A DNA stretch of 64,000 nucleotides, taken from an uncultured Eubacteriales bacterium. GTDB lineage: Bacteria; Bacillota; Clostridia; Lachnospirales; Lachnospiraceae. The stretch spans positions 1-64,000 of the forward strand of contig CASFBK010000008.1 of the NCBI GenBank assembly GCA_949292785.1, in the 5' to 3' direction. Every line of letters begins with the position of its first letter. The first letter of the stretch is position 1. The notes under the pieces are model-generated. The model had not been told where the DNA came from, did no database searches, and worked only from the letters and a program-made list of their open reading frames with translations. Below, in pieces: positions 1 through 8,500 of the stretch. The translations under genes and the position numbers were made by a program.

Positions 1-696
1 TGTACATCCATAAAATGCATTTGTTCCTATACTGGTTACTGTTTCCGGAATGACTATACTGGTTATATACTTTGCTCCCTGAAACATTTTGTCCGGTATC
101 ACACTCATATTTCCGCTTAACGTCACTGTCTTTAAGCTACTGCAATCATTAAAGATATCGAAGCCTGTATCATTCAACATACTACTTTTTACTTCCACAC
201 TATTAAGACTGCTGCATCCGTAAAAGGCGCGTGCTCCTATTATCTGTACACCTTCCGGTATCACTACCTGCTGCAACGCACTACAGTTTGCAAACCCTTC
301 ATATCCTATGGTTTTTAATCCTGCCGGAAAGCTTACACTGGCTAACGAGGTACAATTACAAAATGCATCACTTCCTATTGTTGTTACATCATTTCCTTCA
401 AAACTAACACTGGTAATTGATTTACCACTAAATGCATTACTCGCAATCTCCGTTGCTTTTTGTGGAATTACAATATCCGTTTCCGTTCCTGTATAACCGG
501 TGATAATCGTACCCTTCCAAGTAAAGTCACTTTCTGCTGTAGCTGCCAAAGTATGGTCTAGCATTTCTACTGTTGCATCCGTTTCACTTGTTTCTACCGG
601 ATTCACAGTTTGAACCTCGCTTGCATGTACAGGCATCTGTGTAACTCCTGTCAAAAATACAACGCCTAACATTAATGCTACTTTTTTCAATCTCAT
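1..696 (-). CDS. BspA-like leucine-rich repeat surface protein, N-terminal part
   Basis: The reading frame is open from an ATG at 696 to the left edge, so only the first 232 codons are visible. A good Shine-Dalgarno (AAAGGAGAG) lies just upstream. Translation begins with a signal peptide (MRLKKVALMLGVVFLTGV..., cleavage probably after VHA), then a Thr/Glu-rich linker, then repeats of about 23 residues with the BspA/LRR_5 pattern (for example TIGSDAFCNCTSL, IIGARAFYGCSSL, SIGTNAFYGC). Such proteins are exported and usually bind host proteins or glycans; here the ligand is unknown. C-terminal anchoring cannot be judged because the end lies outside the window. The gene is separated from its upstream neighbour by 197 bases and probably has its own promoter. 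Confidence 0.88.
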   Translation of the reverse strand, partial: MRLKKVALMLGVVFLTGVTQMPVHASEVQTVNPVETSETDATVEMLDHTLAATAESDFTWKGTIITGYTGTETDIVIPQKATEIASNAFSGKSITSVSFEGNDVTTIGSDAFCNCTSLASVSFPAGLKTIGYEGFANCSALQQVVIPEGVQIIGARAFYGCSSLNSVEVKSSMLNDTGFDIFNDCSSLKTVTLSGNMSVIPDKMFQGAKYITSIVIPETVTSIGTNAFYGCT

Positions 697-844
697 AAAC
701 TTCTCTCCTTTGTTAATTATTAAATATAGTGTCACGCAATGTCTTACTATACCTTATAGACGAAATATTATCTCACGAGGTTTTAAAATTAAAAAATTTT
801 TTTAATTCTTATAGACATATTATACTTTTTCATATATACAAGAT

Positions 845-873
845 GGGAGAGTGTTTATATGCTACACTCTCCC
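845..873 (-). terminator. Hairpin in the gap between the LRR and transglutaminase-like genes
   Basis: A perfect 10-bp inverted repeat (GGGAGAGTGT / ACACTCTCCC) with a 9-base loop lies about 20 bases past the stop of the transglutaminase-like gene. It lacks a long T-run, so it is a terminator candidate rather than a textbook one. The rest of the 197-base gap is very AT-rich. It holds an A/T palindrome near 784-808 and a TATAAT on the minus strand (819-824) without a convincing -35, which could start the LRR transcript with a leader of roughly 115 bases. Confidence 0.5.
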
Positions 874-893
874 TCCTTGTTAGCTTCTCTTTT

Positions 894-2462
894 TTAGTTT
901 ACCGGAAAACTTCCCAGATAATGTCCATCTGTCATATCCATACTATAATAGTACACACCATCTGTTATCAGTCCTCGTGCCACCATTCCGTTCCAATGAT
1001 AGAATACGATTCTTCCCCATGGGTCATAAGAGAATCCACCAGTATTCAAGGTTCCATCCCAATTAGCATATCCATAATCCATTCCATTCGCAAACTGGAA
1101 CCAACCTTCATTCTCCATCTTTCCATTTGCATTTAAGTAATATACTGCATTATTATAAAATGTAATAACATCTTTATAAAGATATCCCTGAGAGTCAAAG
1201 TAGCAGGTATATCCTACACTCGGACAATACTGAAATGCATTAAATACTTCATGACCATAGCTGTCAAAATAAATAATGTGAACCCCATCCGGATGATACG
1301 TTAATCGGTCTGTCATTGCAGAACCATCTGCCTGCATATAATAGGTGTAAGAACCATCAAACATAAACTGATTCGTAACCATTTTTCCATTTCTATCATA
1401 GCATCTTATCTTCTCATCTTCTTCGCGGTAAAATGTGTATCCATTATACGATGAAATTCTACCAATATAATCAGAATAACATCCCGGTCTATAGGCTGCT
1501 AAATAAGCTTCGGGATTATGATACCCTTCATTTATGGCATTTTCTGACTTACAAAAATAGACATAATCCCATGAATTACTAGAGTCCAAGTCATCCCAGG
1601 TACAGTCTACCACGTACCAGTTGCCATATAAATACACCTGATTCCACTCATGTTCCAGACTGGTGACACAGATAGTTTTAATCCCAGCTGCATTACATAA
1701 CAATGAATACAGCTGCGCATACCCTGCACATACCGTTTTACCTTCCAATACTGCCGTTGCGCTGCTCTGATGTCTTGACATATCGCCATTATAATCATAC
1801 ATAATATTAGCACATACAATGTCATGTGCACTCTTTAACTTTTTATAATCGCTTGTCTCCGTATTAATTATATTTATCCAGTTATTGACTTTATTCACAA
1901 ACTGGGAAGTATAACTCGCACGTGCTGCCCCAGAACTATAGTCTGCATATATTGCCAGAGCTACATAATATCTGCCACCAGCGCTACCTGTTGCTGCCGC
2001 TGTTCCACGAACAAAGTAGAACTGTGGATTAGATATGGTAAACAAATACACCACTTCCGTCAAATCATCATTTGACAATCCGGTATATTCTATATACTCA
2101 GTTAATCCATAGCTGCTGCTATAACTTTTTGCATCCTTCTGTGTTGTTAAATACTGCATACACTGATTATACATACCATCATACAAAGCCTTCTTTTCCT
2201 GTGACATCAGGTCATAATAATATCTGGACTCATAATCGGACCATGCGGTTCCGTAATTGGAAGCTTCTTTTGTCTGCTCAACTAATGTATATGCGTCCGC
2301 AACATCTTCATCTGTAATCTCCACTTCTTCTATTTCAAGTGGTAAACGTCCTGTTTTAGTCGCAAGTGTCTCTGTTTGTTCACTAGCAAATACATTCATT
2401 GGTACTAACTGAATTAACATTGCCATAATCAGCATTATTATAAGTTTGCTTTTTTTCTTCAT
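894..2462 (-). CDS. Secreted transglutaminase-like protein with C-terminal cell-wall/glycan-binding repeats
   Basis: 522 residues. A signal peptide (about 1-27, ending VFA-SEQ) is followed by a helical N-terminal region and a transglutaminase-core fold with the expected triad Cys245 (TVCAGYA), His271 (LEHEWNQV) and Asp286 (VVDCTWDD). Such domains act as thiol proteases, crosslinking enzymes or peptide amidases on the bacterial surface. Residues from about 340 to the end are Tyr/Gly-rich units of about 20 residues (YYLNANGKMENEGWFQF type) resembling choline- or glucan-binding repeats. The same module is found in the next two genes, so all three probably bind the same wall polymer (inference). 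A short gap carrying a terminator separates it from the upstream gene, so it may be transcribed separately; I could not pick a promoter with confidence. Confidence 0.85.
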   Translation of the reverse strand: MKKKSKLIIMLIMAMLIQLVPMNVFASEQTETLATKTGRLPLEIEEVEITDEDVADAYTLVEQTKEASNYGTAWSDYESRYYYDLMSQEKKALYDGMYNQCMQYLTTQKDAKSYSSSYGLTEYIEYTGLSNDDLTEVVYLFTISNPQFYFVRGTAAATGSAGGRYYVALAIYADYSSGAARASYTSQFVNKVNNWINIINTETSDYKKLKSAHDIVCANIMYDYNGDMSRHQSSATAVLEGKTVCAGYAQLYSLLCNAAGIKTICVTSLEHEWNQVYLYGNWYVVDCTWDDLDSSNSWDYVYFCKSENAINEGYHNPEAYLAAYRPGCYSDYIGRISSYNGYTFYREEDEKIRCYDRNGKMVTNQFMFDGSYTYYMQADGSAMTDRLTYHPDGVHIIYFDSYGHEVFNAFQYCPSVGYTCYFDSQGYLYKDVITFYNNAVYYLNANGKMENEGWFQFANGMDYGYANWDGTLNTGGFSYDPWGRIVFYHWNGMVARGLITDGVYYYSMDMTDGHYLGSFPVN

Positions 2463-2490
2463 TCTTTTTCTCCCTTATAGTAAATGTAAA

Positions 2491-2521
2491 GACTGGGACA
2501 TTGAAAATTCAATGCCCAGTC
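2491..2521 (-). terminator. Strong hairpin after the 369-residue repeat protein gene
   Basis: On the minus strand the hairpin GACTGGGCATTGAA / TTCAATGTCCCAGTC (one bulged base) has a tiny loop and is followed by TTTACATTT. It starts 16 bases past the stop codon of the upstream gene, as expected for an intrinsic terminator. Confidence 0.8.
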
Positions 2522-2537
2522 TCATTTTCTTTTCTGC

Positions 2538-3647
2538 CTATGGCCCTACATATGTAACATACGCATTCCATACATCTAACATTTGTCCTGCGGATACTCT
2601 TACATCTACATATTCACCAGCATAAGAAAACTCATAACTATTCGCTACGCCATTCAAAAATGACGAATCCTTCCATAAATTGAAATAGGAACCGTAACTC
2701 ATATTACTTGCTGCAGTGATTCTGTAAACCCCAGGTGCTAAATGCACACCTATCTTTGCATTCAACGCCGGTTGAGAAACATCTATTCCCTGAGATGCCA
2801 GATTAGCAGTTGCAATTCCGTCATAAATATATAATTCTTGTCCTTCAGATACTGTAAATATAAGATTCTGCGTACTCCAGTCTCCTCTTACTAACGCTCC
2901 AGATGCACTATAAATATCAAACTCTACACCATATCCCTGATTTGCAAGGAAATACTCTCCTGCCGGAATATTTATACCTACAATATAATTACCTGGTCCA
3001 TACATCGGATTGGTATTTCCGGTAGGAAATTGTCCGAGATAATGACCATCATCTGTGGAAAAATTATAGTAATTGTTTCCATCTGTAATCAATCCACGAG
3101 CTACCATACCATTCCAGTGATAGTATACCACTCTTCCCCATGGGTCACGACCAAAACCATATGTATCCAATACACCATCACTAAAGGCATAACCATAGTC
3201 CACACCATTGGCAAACTGGAACCATCCTGAATCTTCCATTTTACCATTTGCATTCAGATAATATACATCACTGTCAACAAATGTAATCTGATCCTTATAA
3301 ATATATCCCTGTGAATCAAAATAGCAGGTGTAACCAACACTTGGGCAATATTGGAAATTTGAAAATACTTCATGTCCGTACTGGTCAAAATAAATAATAT
3401 GTTCCCCATCCGGATGATACGTCAATCTGTCCTTCATGGGTGTTCCATCTGCCTGTGCATAATAGGTATAAGTTCCATCAAACACAAAATCATTGATAAC
3501 CTTCTGCCCATTGGAATACAAATACTGTGTTCCATTCTCTGTCCTAAGTTCTCCAGTCGTATACGCCTTCGCTGATAACTTGGTGGCAAAGCATAACGTA
3601 AGTACCAAGCCGAAGAATGCGACTGTCTGCATTACTTGTCTCTTCAT
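2538..3647 (-). CDS. Secreted repeat protein with tandem IPAGEY-type C-terminal domains (copy A)
   Basis: 369 residues with the start at MKRQVMQT. This ATG has AAGGAAGGA nine bases upstream, whereas an in-frame ATG nine bases earlier sits directly on that site; the choice also gives exactly the length of its paralog. A signal peptide (about 1-28, ending SAKAYT) is followed by the aromatic repeat module to about residue 215. Then come two related subdomains of about 70 residues: the first opens with YIVGINIPAGEYFL and ends in FTVSEGQELYI, the second opens with IGVHLAPGVYRI and ends in VRVSAGQMLDV. No enzyme motif is visible. It is probably an exported protein held on the wall by its repeats; the ligand is unknown. 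Confidence 0.82.
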   Translation of the reverse strand: MKRQVMQTVAFFGLVLTLCFATKLSAKAYTTGELRTENGTQYLYSNGQKVINDFVFDGTYTYYAQADGTPMKDRLTYHPDGEHIIYFDQYGHEVFSNFQYCPSVGYTCYFDSQGYIYKDQITFVDSDVYYLNANGKMEDSGWFQFANGVDYGYAFSDGVLDTYGFGRDPWGRVVYYHWNGMVARGLITDGNNYYNFSTDDGHYLGQFPTGNTNPMYGPGNYIVGINIPAGEYFLANQGYGVEFDIYSASGALVRGDWSTQNLIFTVSEGQELYIYDGIATANLASQGIDVSQPALNAKIGVHLAPGVYRITAASNMSYGSYFNLWKDSSFLNGVANSYEFSYAGEYVDVRVSAGQMLDVWNAYVTYVGP

Positions 3648-3700
3648 AACTCCCATTCCTTCCTTTATCTCTATGTATTTTGTTAAATAGATACACAATC

Positions 3701-3729
3701 AGTTTACCAATTATTGAATCAACTTTCAA
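3701..3729 (-). promoter_or_regulatory. Sigma-A-type promoter for repeat protein copy A
   Basis: On the minus strand TTGAAA, a 17-base spacer and TAAACT are correctly placed about 50 bases upstream of the start codon at 3647. The flanking sequence is very A/T-rich. This promoter gives the 369-residue protein a transcript independent of the polysaccharide locus. Confidence 0.6.
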
Positions 3730-3809
3730 GATATATTTTTATGTATTATAAAAAATTATTATAAAATCTAACAAACAGAATTTCAATCCTCTGACCTTTG
3801 TTACTACAT

Positions 3810-4919
3810 TTAAGGTCCTACATATGTAATATATGCATTCCATACCTCTAGCATCTGCCCTGCAGATACCCTTACCTCTACGCACTCACCTGTATAATTA
3901 AACACATAACTACTTGTCATCCCATTTAGGAATGTCGAGTCATTCCACAATTCATAATATACATTCCTGCTATAGCTTCCGCCTGCCATTATTCTATATA
4001 CACCTGGCTGCAAATGGACCCCTATCTTGGCATTGAACCAGCGCTGTGTTACATCAACTGTCTGAGAAGCTAAATCTGCAGTTGCAACTCCATTTCTGAT
4101 ATATAATATCTGTCCCTCTGACACCGTAAAGATAAGATTTTGACCGCCCTCACCTACTCTTATCCTTTCACCGCCACTGCCAAATATTTCAAACTTTACT
4201 CCATCTCCCTGATTAGTGAGAAAATATTCTCCTGCCGGTATGTTTACCCCCACAATATAGGAATCCGGTCCATATAATGGATTTGTATTTCCTGTTGAAA
4301 ACTTTCCAAGATAATGACCATCATTCATATCAAAACTATAATAAGAATTGCCATCTGTAATCAATCCACGCGCTACCATTCCATTCCAATGATAATATAC
4401 GACTCTTCCCCATGGGTCCCAGCTAAATCCATTACTATCTAATACTCCATTCCAATTTGCAAAACCATAATCTCTGCCGTTGGCAAACTGGAACCATCCT
4501 GACTGCTCCATTGCTCCATTCGCATTCAAATAATATACATCATCACCGACAAAAGTAATCTGATCCTTATAGATGTATCCCTGAGAATCAAAGTAACAGG
4601 TATATCCCACCTCTTTACAATATTGAAAATCAGCAAATACCTCATGACCATATTCATCAAAATAAATGATATGTTCCCCGTCCGGATGATACGTCAGCCT
4701 GTCCTTCATGGGTGTTCCATCTGCCTGGGCATAATAGGTATAGGTTCCATCAAACACAAAGTCATTGATAACCTTCTGTCCATCAGCATATAAATACTGC
4801 GTACCATTTTCTGTTCTAAGCTCTCCTGTTGTATGCGCTTTTGCTGATATCTTTATGCCAAAACACAAAGTAAGTACCAATCCAAAAAACGCAACGGTCT
4901 GCATTACTTGTTTTCTCAT
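3810..4919 (-). CDS. Secreted repeat protein with tandem IPAGEY-type C-terminal domains (copy B)
   Basis: 369 residues from MRKQVMQTVAFF, with AAAGGA nine bases upstream; a more 5' ATG directly abuts that site and was not chosen. It is a full-length paralog of its downstream neighbour: same signal peptide (ending SAKAHT), same aromatic repeat module, same pair of C-terminal subdomains (YIVGVNIPAGEYFL and IGVHLQPGVYRI). Divergence is greatest in the loops of the C-terminal half (for example VKFEIFGSGGERIR), which would suit two copies adapted to different ligands (inference). Only 44 bases without a hairpin separate it from the phosphatase gene upstream, so it may be the last gene of the polysaccharide transcript. 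The 160-base gap downstream holds the next gene's promoter. Confidence 0.82.
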   Translation of the reverse strand: MRKQVMQTVAFFGLVLTLCFGIKISAKAHTTGELRTENGTQYLYADGQKVINDFVFDGTYTYYAQADGTPMKDRLTYHPDGEHIIYFDEYGHEVFADFQYCKEVGYTCYFDSQGYIYKDQITFVGDDVYYLNANGAMEQSGWFQFANGRDYGFANWNGVLDSNGFSWDPWGRVVYYHWNGMVARGLITDGNSYYSFDMNDGHYLGKFSTGNTNPLYGPDSYIVGVNIPAGEYFLTNQGDGVKFEIFGSGGERIRVGEGGQNLIFTVSEGQILYIRNGVATADLASQTVDVTQRWFNAKIGVHLQPGVYRIMAGGSYSRNVYYELWNDSTFLNGMTSSYVFNYTGECVEVRVSAGQMLEVWNAYITYVGP

Positions 4920-4963
4920 ACCTCTCATTCCTTTCTTTGTACTTTGATTATGAATATTCTATT

Positions 4964-5506
4964 CTACCATTTGTCAATATGATAAACCTCCGAAATCGCT
5001 TGTTTCCACTGCCCCCTTTCTTTCAATACATATGCGATAACATCTCTGACAGCACCGTGCCCCCCTTTTTCTTTGGACACATAATCGGCTATCTGCTTTA
5101 TCTCTTGACAAGCATCTACCGGACACCCCACAAATCCCGCCAGCTGCATAGGCGGATAATCATTTAAATCATCTCCTATATATCCTACTTCCTCTTGTAA
5201 GATTCCGTTTTCTTTCATAAAATTACAGAGAAATGTTTTTTTATCTTTTACATTCTGGCAGATATGCTCTACGCCCATCTCTTTCATTCTCTTTGTCACC
5301 GCTGGACATTCTCTTCCAGTCAATACGATAATCTGTATCCCGACCTGGTGTGCAGTAAAAAAACCGGCTGCATCTTTTGTGCAAAATTTCTTTGTTTCAT
5401 TTCCATTATCGTCATAATAAATACCGGCATCTGTCATAGTACCATCCACATCTATTACAAAATACTTTATCGCTTCTAAATTCATCTGTTCACCATCTCT
5501 TCTCAC
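4964..5506 (-). CDS. KdsC-like HAD phosphatase (YrbI family)
   Basis: 180 residues, the usual size of the C0-type HAD phosphatases that act on 8-phospho-KDO or 9-phospho-nonulosonates as tetramers. Visible motifs are motif I at D19-x-D21-G-T, motif II T64-G-R, the motif III lysine near 90, and motif IV G111-D-D-L-N-D116; all catalytic residues are present. The start is a GTG preceded by AGGAG at seven bases, better supported than the internal ATG of MNLEA. No KDO or sialic acid synthase or CMP transferase is seen in the window, so the phospho-sugar substrate is not KDO by context. A phosphorylated intermediate of the CDP-sugar block further upstream in the locus is a candidate (inference). 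Confidence 0.82.
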   Translation of the reverse strand: MRRDGEQMNLEAIKYFVIDVDGTMTDAGIYYDDNGNETKKFCTKDAAGFFTAHQVGIQIIVLTGRECPAVTKRMKEMGVEHICQNVKDKKTFLCNFMKENGILQEEVGYIGDDLNDYPPMQLAGFVGCPVDACQEIKQIADYVSKEKGGHGAVRDVIAYVLKERGQWKQAISEVYHIDKW

Positions 5507-5556
5507 GCTCGTTCTCCTCTGTCGTACTATTATTCTCCATTCATTGCCGCATTTTT

Positions 5557-8500
5557 CTATTGTTCATTCCCCCACTTCCAATTACTCTTATACTCATTTA
5601 ATACCTCATCTACCAATTCTTTTCGCATCGCTGCCCGTGCTGCCAATGTCAGAAGCTCCTGATACTCTTCTTCCTCACACTGAAGATAGTTTTCCAGGAA
5701 ATTATTCTTTGAAATGCCACATTCTTTGAAATAGTTTGCATAGGCTTCTTCCATTTCTGCTATATAAGCATTTAACTCGTCCTCTGCCCCCATTGACAGA
5801 TTCACAGTCTGCGCTAACACTTCCTGCTCCACTTTTTTACAAACCTTATTCCAGACATTGTCCTCTGCATCCTGATATGCTTTTTCTGCTTCACTTTCAC
5901 TTCTTTCCTTTGCCTGCCATTTTCCCGTAATCCCGACAGGAGTTATTTCAAATGTAATATTTTCTCCCTGCTTGTCGCCTGCCAATGGATATATCTCAGG
6001 AACCTGACACTCTACTTTTATTGTTTCATTCAATTCCGCTCCTATTAACGCCTCTTCTATTCCATCTAACAATCGGCCATTCCCCACAACTACATTTTCA
6101 TATCTATTCCCCGTTACATTTCCTATCAGTTCTACACCAAGCTTCTTTCCCTGTGCATCATACGCATTGACTTCCATATTAATAATATCATATTTTTCTA
6201 CTTTTGTTCGCTGTGTATCGGTCAGCTCACTGCTTGTTCCATACAAACTCTCATTATAAGCCAGACAATCATCGACTGCCGCCTGTGTCCAGCCTGACTC
6301 TTCAAGAGCTGCCAACACCAGCTCCGTACAAAGCTCTTTATCAAATTCTCTATCATCTTCAAAAACAGCACTCGCCTGCTTCAAATCACCAAGAGAAATT
6401 CCCGCACAATTATCCTTTTTTATCATATTATAGTACTCTATCCATCCACCATAGGCTGTAACACTGCTCTCTTTTCCAAGATAATAGTAATCATCCAGTA
6501 TATCCAGTGTAGCCTCTTTATCTTCCTGATAATATGGAATAAAGTACACCACTGCTCTATCCATTAAAATATAATCTGTATTTGCTTCGATATACTTATA
6601 CGGCAAAAGTCCCCATGCAGTCTCCATCGAGATTGCGTTAATCCCGATATATTCTGTTCCCTGCGTTTTCCGCAATACTCTTTTTCCATTTAAAACATCC
6701 CAACTAATGGGGTATGCCGTTCCATTTCCCCCCAGCTGTGTTCCAACGGATTGTTTACGGGTTGTAAGAATCTGTGTCTTCTCTGTATAATTGACCTGGC
6801 GTAGTAATTTATCAAACGCCTTATCCAACCAGCTATACTGATAATTGCACACCAGTCCGTCTCCATAAAATTCGAAGTCGAGGCAGGAAAATAACATATC
6901 ATTGCCATTCCCAATATCAACTGTACCAAACACTTTTTCAGACACAATATCTATACTCCAGTAAGACTGTATTAATACTGCACATCCAAATACTGCTGCG
7001 CACGGAACCGTTATTGCCCTGCTTACTCTCTCTTTAAATGCATGATAACTCACACAAGCCACTAAAATGGTATATCCAACAGCAAAAAATATATTATAAC
7101 GTTCCAGGGTATAGGTCACATAAATGCTTCCAAAAATAACAACTCCCGCTAATGCTCCTATTAAACCGATGTACTTGTCTAAATTTCCTTTTTTCCCTTT
7201 CCTGAAATCATAGATTAATAGCACAATGGAAATAAGAAATACTGCCGTTAAAATCCATGCAAAGTTCATAACAAAGAATTGTTCAAGTTTATACAAAATA
7301 TATTTGGGTCGGATTCCAAAACAATTAATCCCTTCCGAAGACCATGACATAAAAGAAGTTGCTGACGTATTCTGTACCCAGCCAGACAAAGACCCCAGTT
7401 TAATTACTCCTGCTGCATAGACACCTCCTGCGATAACAGCAGTCCATAGTTCCATTTTTGCAAGACATCCCTTGATTCTTACAAATACATTCCCCTTCAC
7501 TTGAATGAATCTTAATAGAATTTTAAATCCAAAATAACCTGCTACCACAATAGCGCCGGTTTCTTTTACCTGACTCAATACAATTGCGTTGAAAATGGTA
7601 AGGATATGCCACTCCTTATATTCTGCATATATTACAAAAATTGCAAACAATGCCAGCATATAATCAACATTTACATACGCAAACGTTCCGAGAAAAATAG
7701 GCGTACAGGAAATAACAAACGTAATTCCCGCAGCTATCCCTTTGGAACATTTCAGCCAGTAGTCGTGTAAAAGTTCATACAGACAATACAAAGCAAGCAA
7801 TGTAAGAATCAAATTCACAATCAACACTGCCACACTATTTCTTGGACTAAAGAATTCACCAATTGCCATAAAAAACGAAAAACCAAGATTGGAATGGGTA
7901 CATAACCTGAAATTATTCCAAAAGCTTTCAAACGTAAACGCATAATTTTCACAGGCAGATGCCAGACTATTATAATATTCTCCCGCATCCCACTTCTGCA
8001 ATGTATCCAGCATAGGAGCCCGAAGCAAAAACGCTCCAAACAACAGGATAACAACCGGAACATTATCTTTAATCCTGTCCTTAATCCCCTTTTTTTCTGT
8101 TATTTCCTCTCTCTTCCTGCTATAAAAAAGATAGAAAAATCCCACAGCTGTCAATATCCAGAACAAGTAAATCTTCCACATTACAGAAAATGTTCTTGAT
8201 ATAGTCACTGTTTTGGAACAGAACGCTGCAACGTTAAACAGAGATATGACAAACATCACACTCCAGAACTGCCACAGATTTTTTCTTGTCCGCAATTTTA
8301 TAAAAAAACTCTTCCAGCCAATTCCAAAGGTCAGCCATATCACTGCAAGATAAATCAATACACAAATAAACCAGAACATCAGAGTCTGAATCCCATTAAA
8401 TTCTCCCTGATACTGATAGTCTACTGCCAGATATCCATTGCACTGCTGTCCATTATAGATAAGTTCTCTGCTTCCGTCGGCTGCTCCCCCCTGAGTCTCC

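Larger units (their letters stand above)
897..4830 (-). repeat. Three copies of an aromatic repeat module in adjacent genes
   Basis: Approximate copies lie at 897-1400, 3030-3530 and 4300-4790, each the binding module of a separate secreted protein. Shared units include YTYY.QADG, RLTYHPDG.HIIYFD.YGHEVF, GYTCYFDSQG.YKD.ITF, YYLNANG.ME..GWFQFANG.DYG, DPWGR.V.YHWNGMVARGLITDG and DGHYLG.FP. The two 369-residue proteins are also related over their whole length, so one arose by tandem duplication; the transglutaminase-like gene gained the same module by fusion or exchange. Confidence 0.85.

Noticed and set aside
784-808. A/T palindrome as a terminator
   Set aside because: The stem contains only A and T and could be an UP-like promoter element; too weak to call.
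729-1136. Plus-strand frame of 135 codons opposite the transglutaminase-like gene
   Set aside because: It lies mostly antisense to a well supported secreted protein, has no family signal and no convincing ribosome site.
2463-2537. Promoter for the transglutaminase-like gene
   Set aside because: A TACTAT and TATAAG occur but no acceptable -35 at proper distance, and the gap is mostly terminator hairpin.
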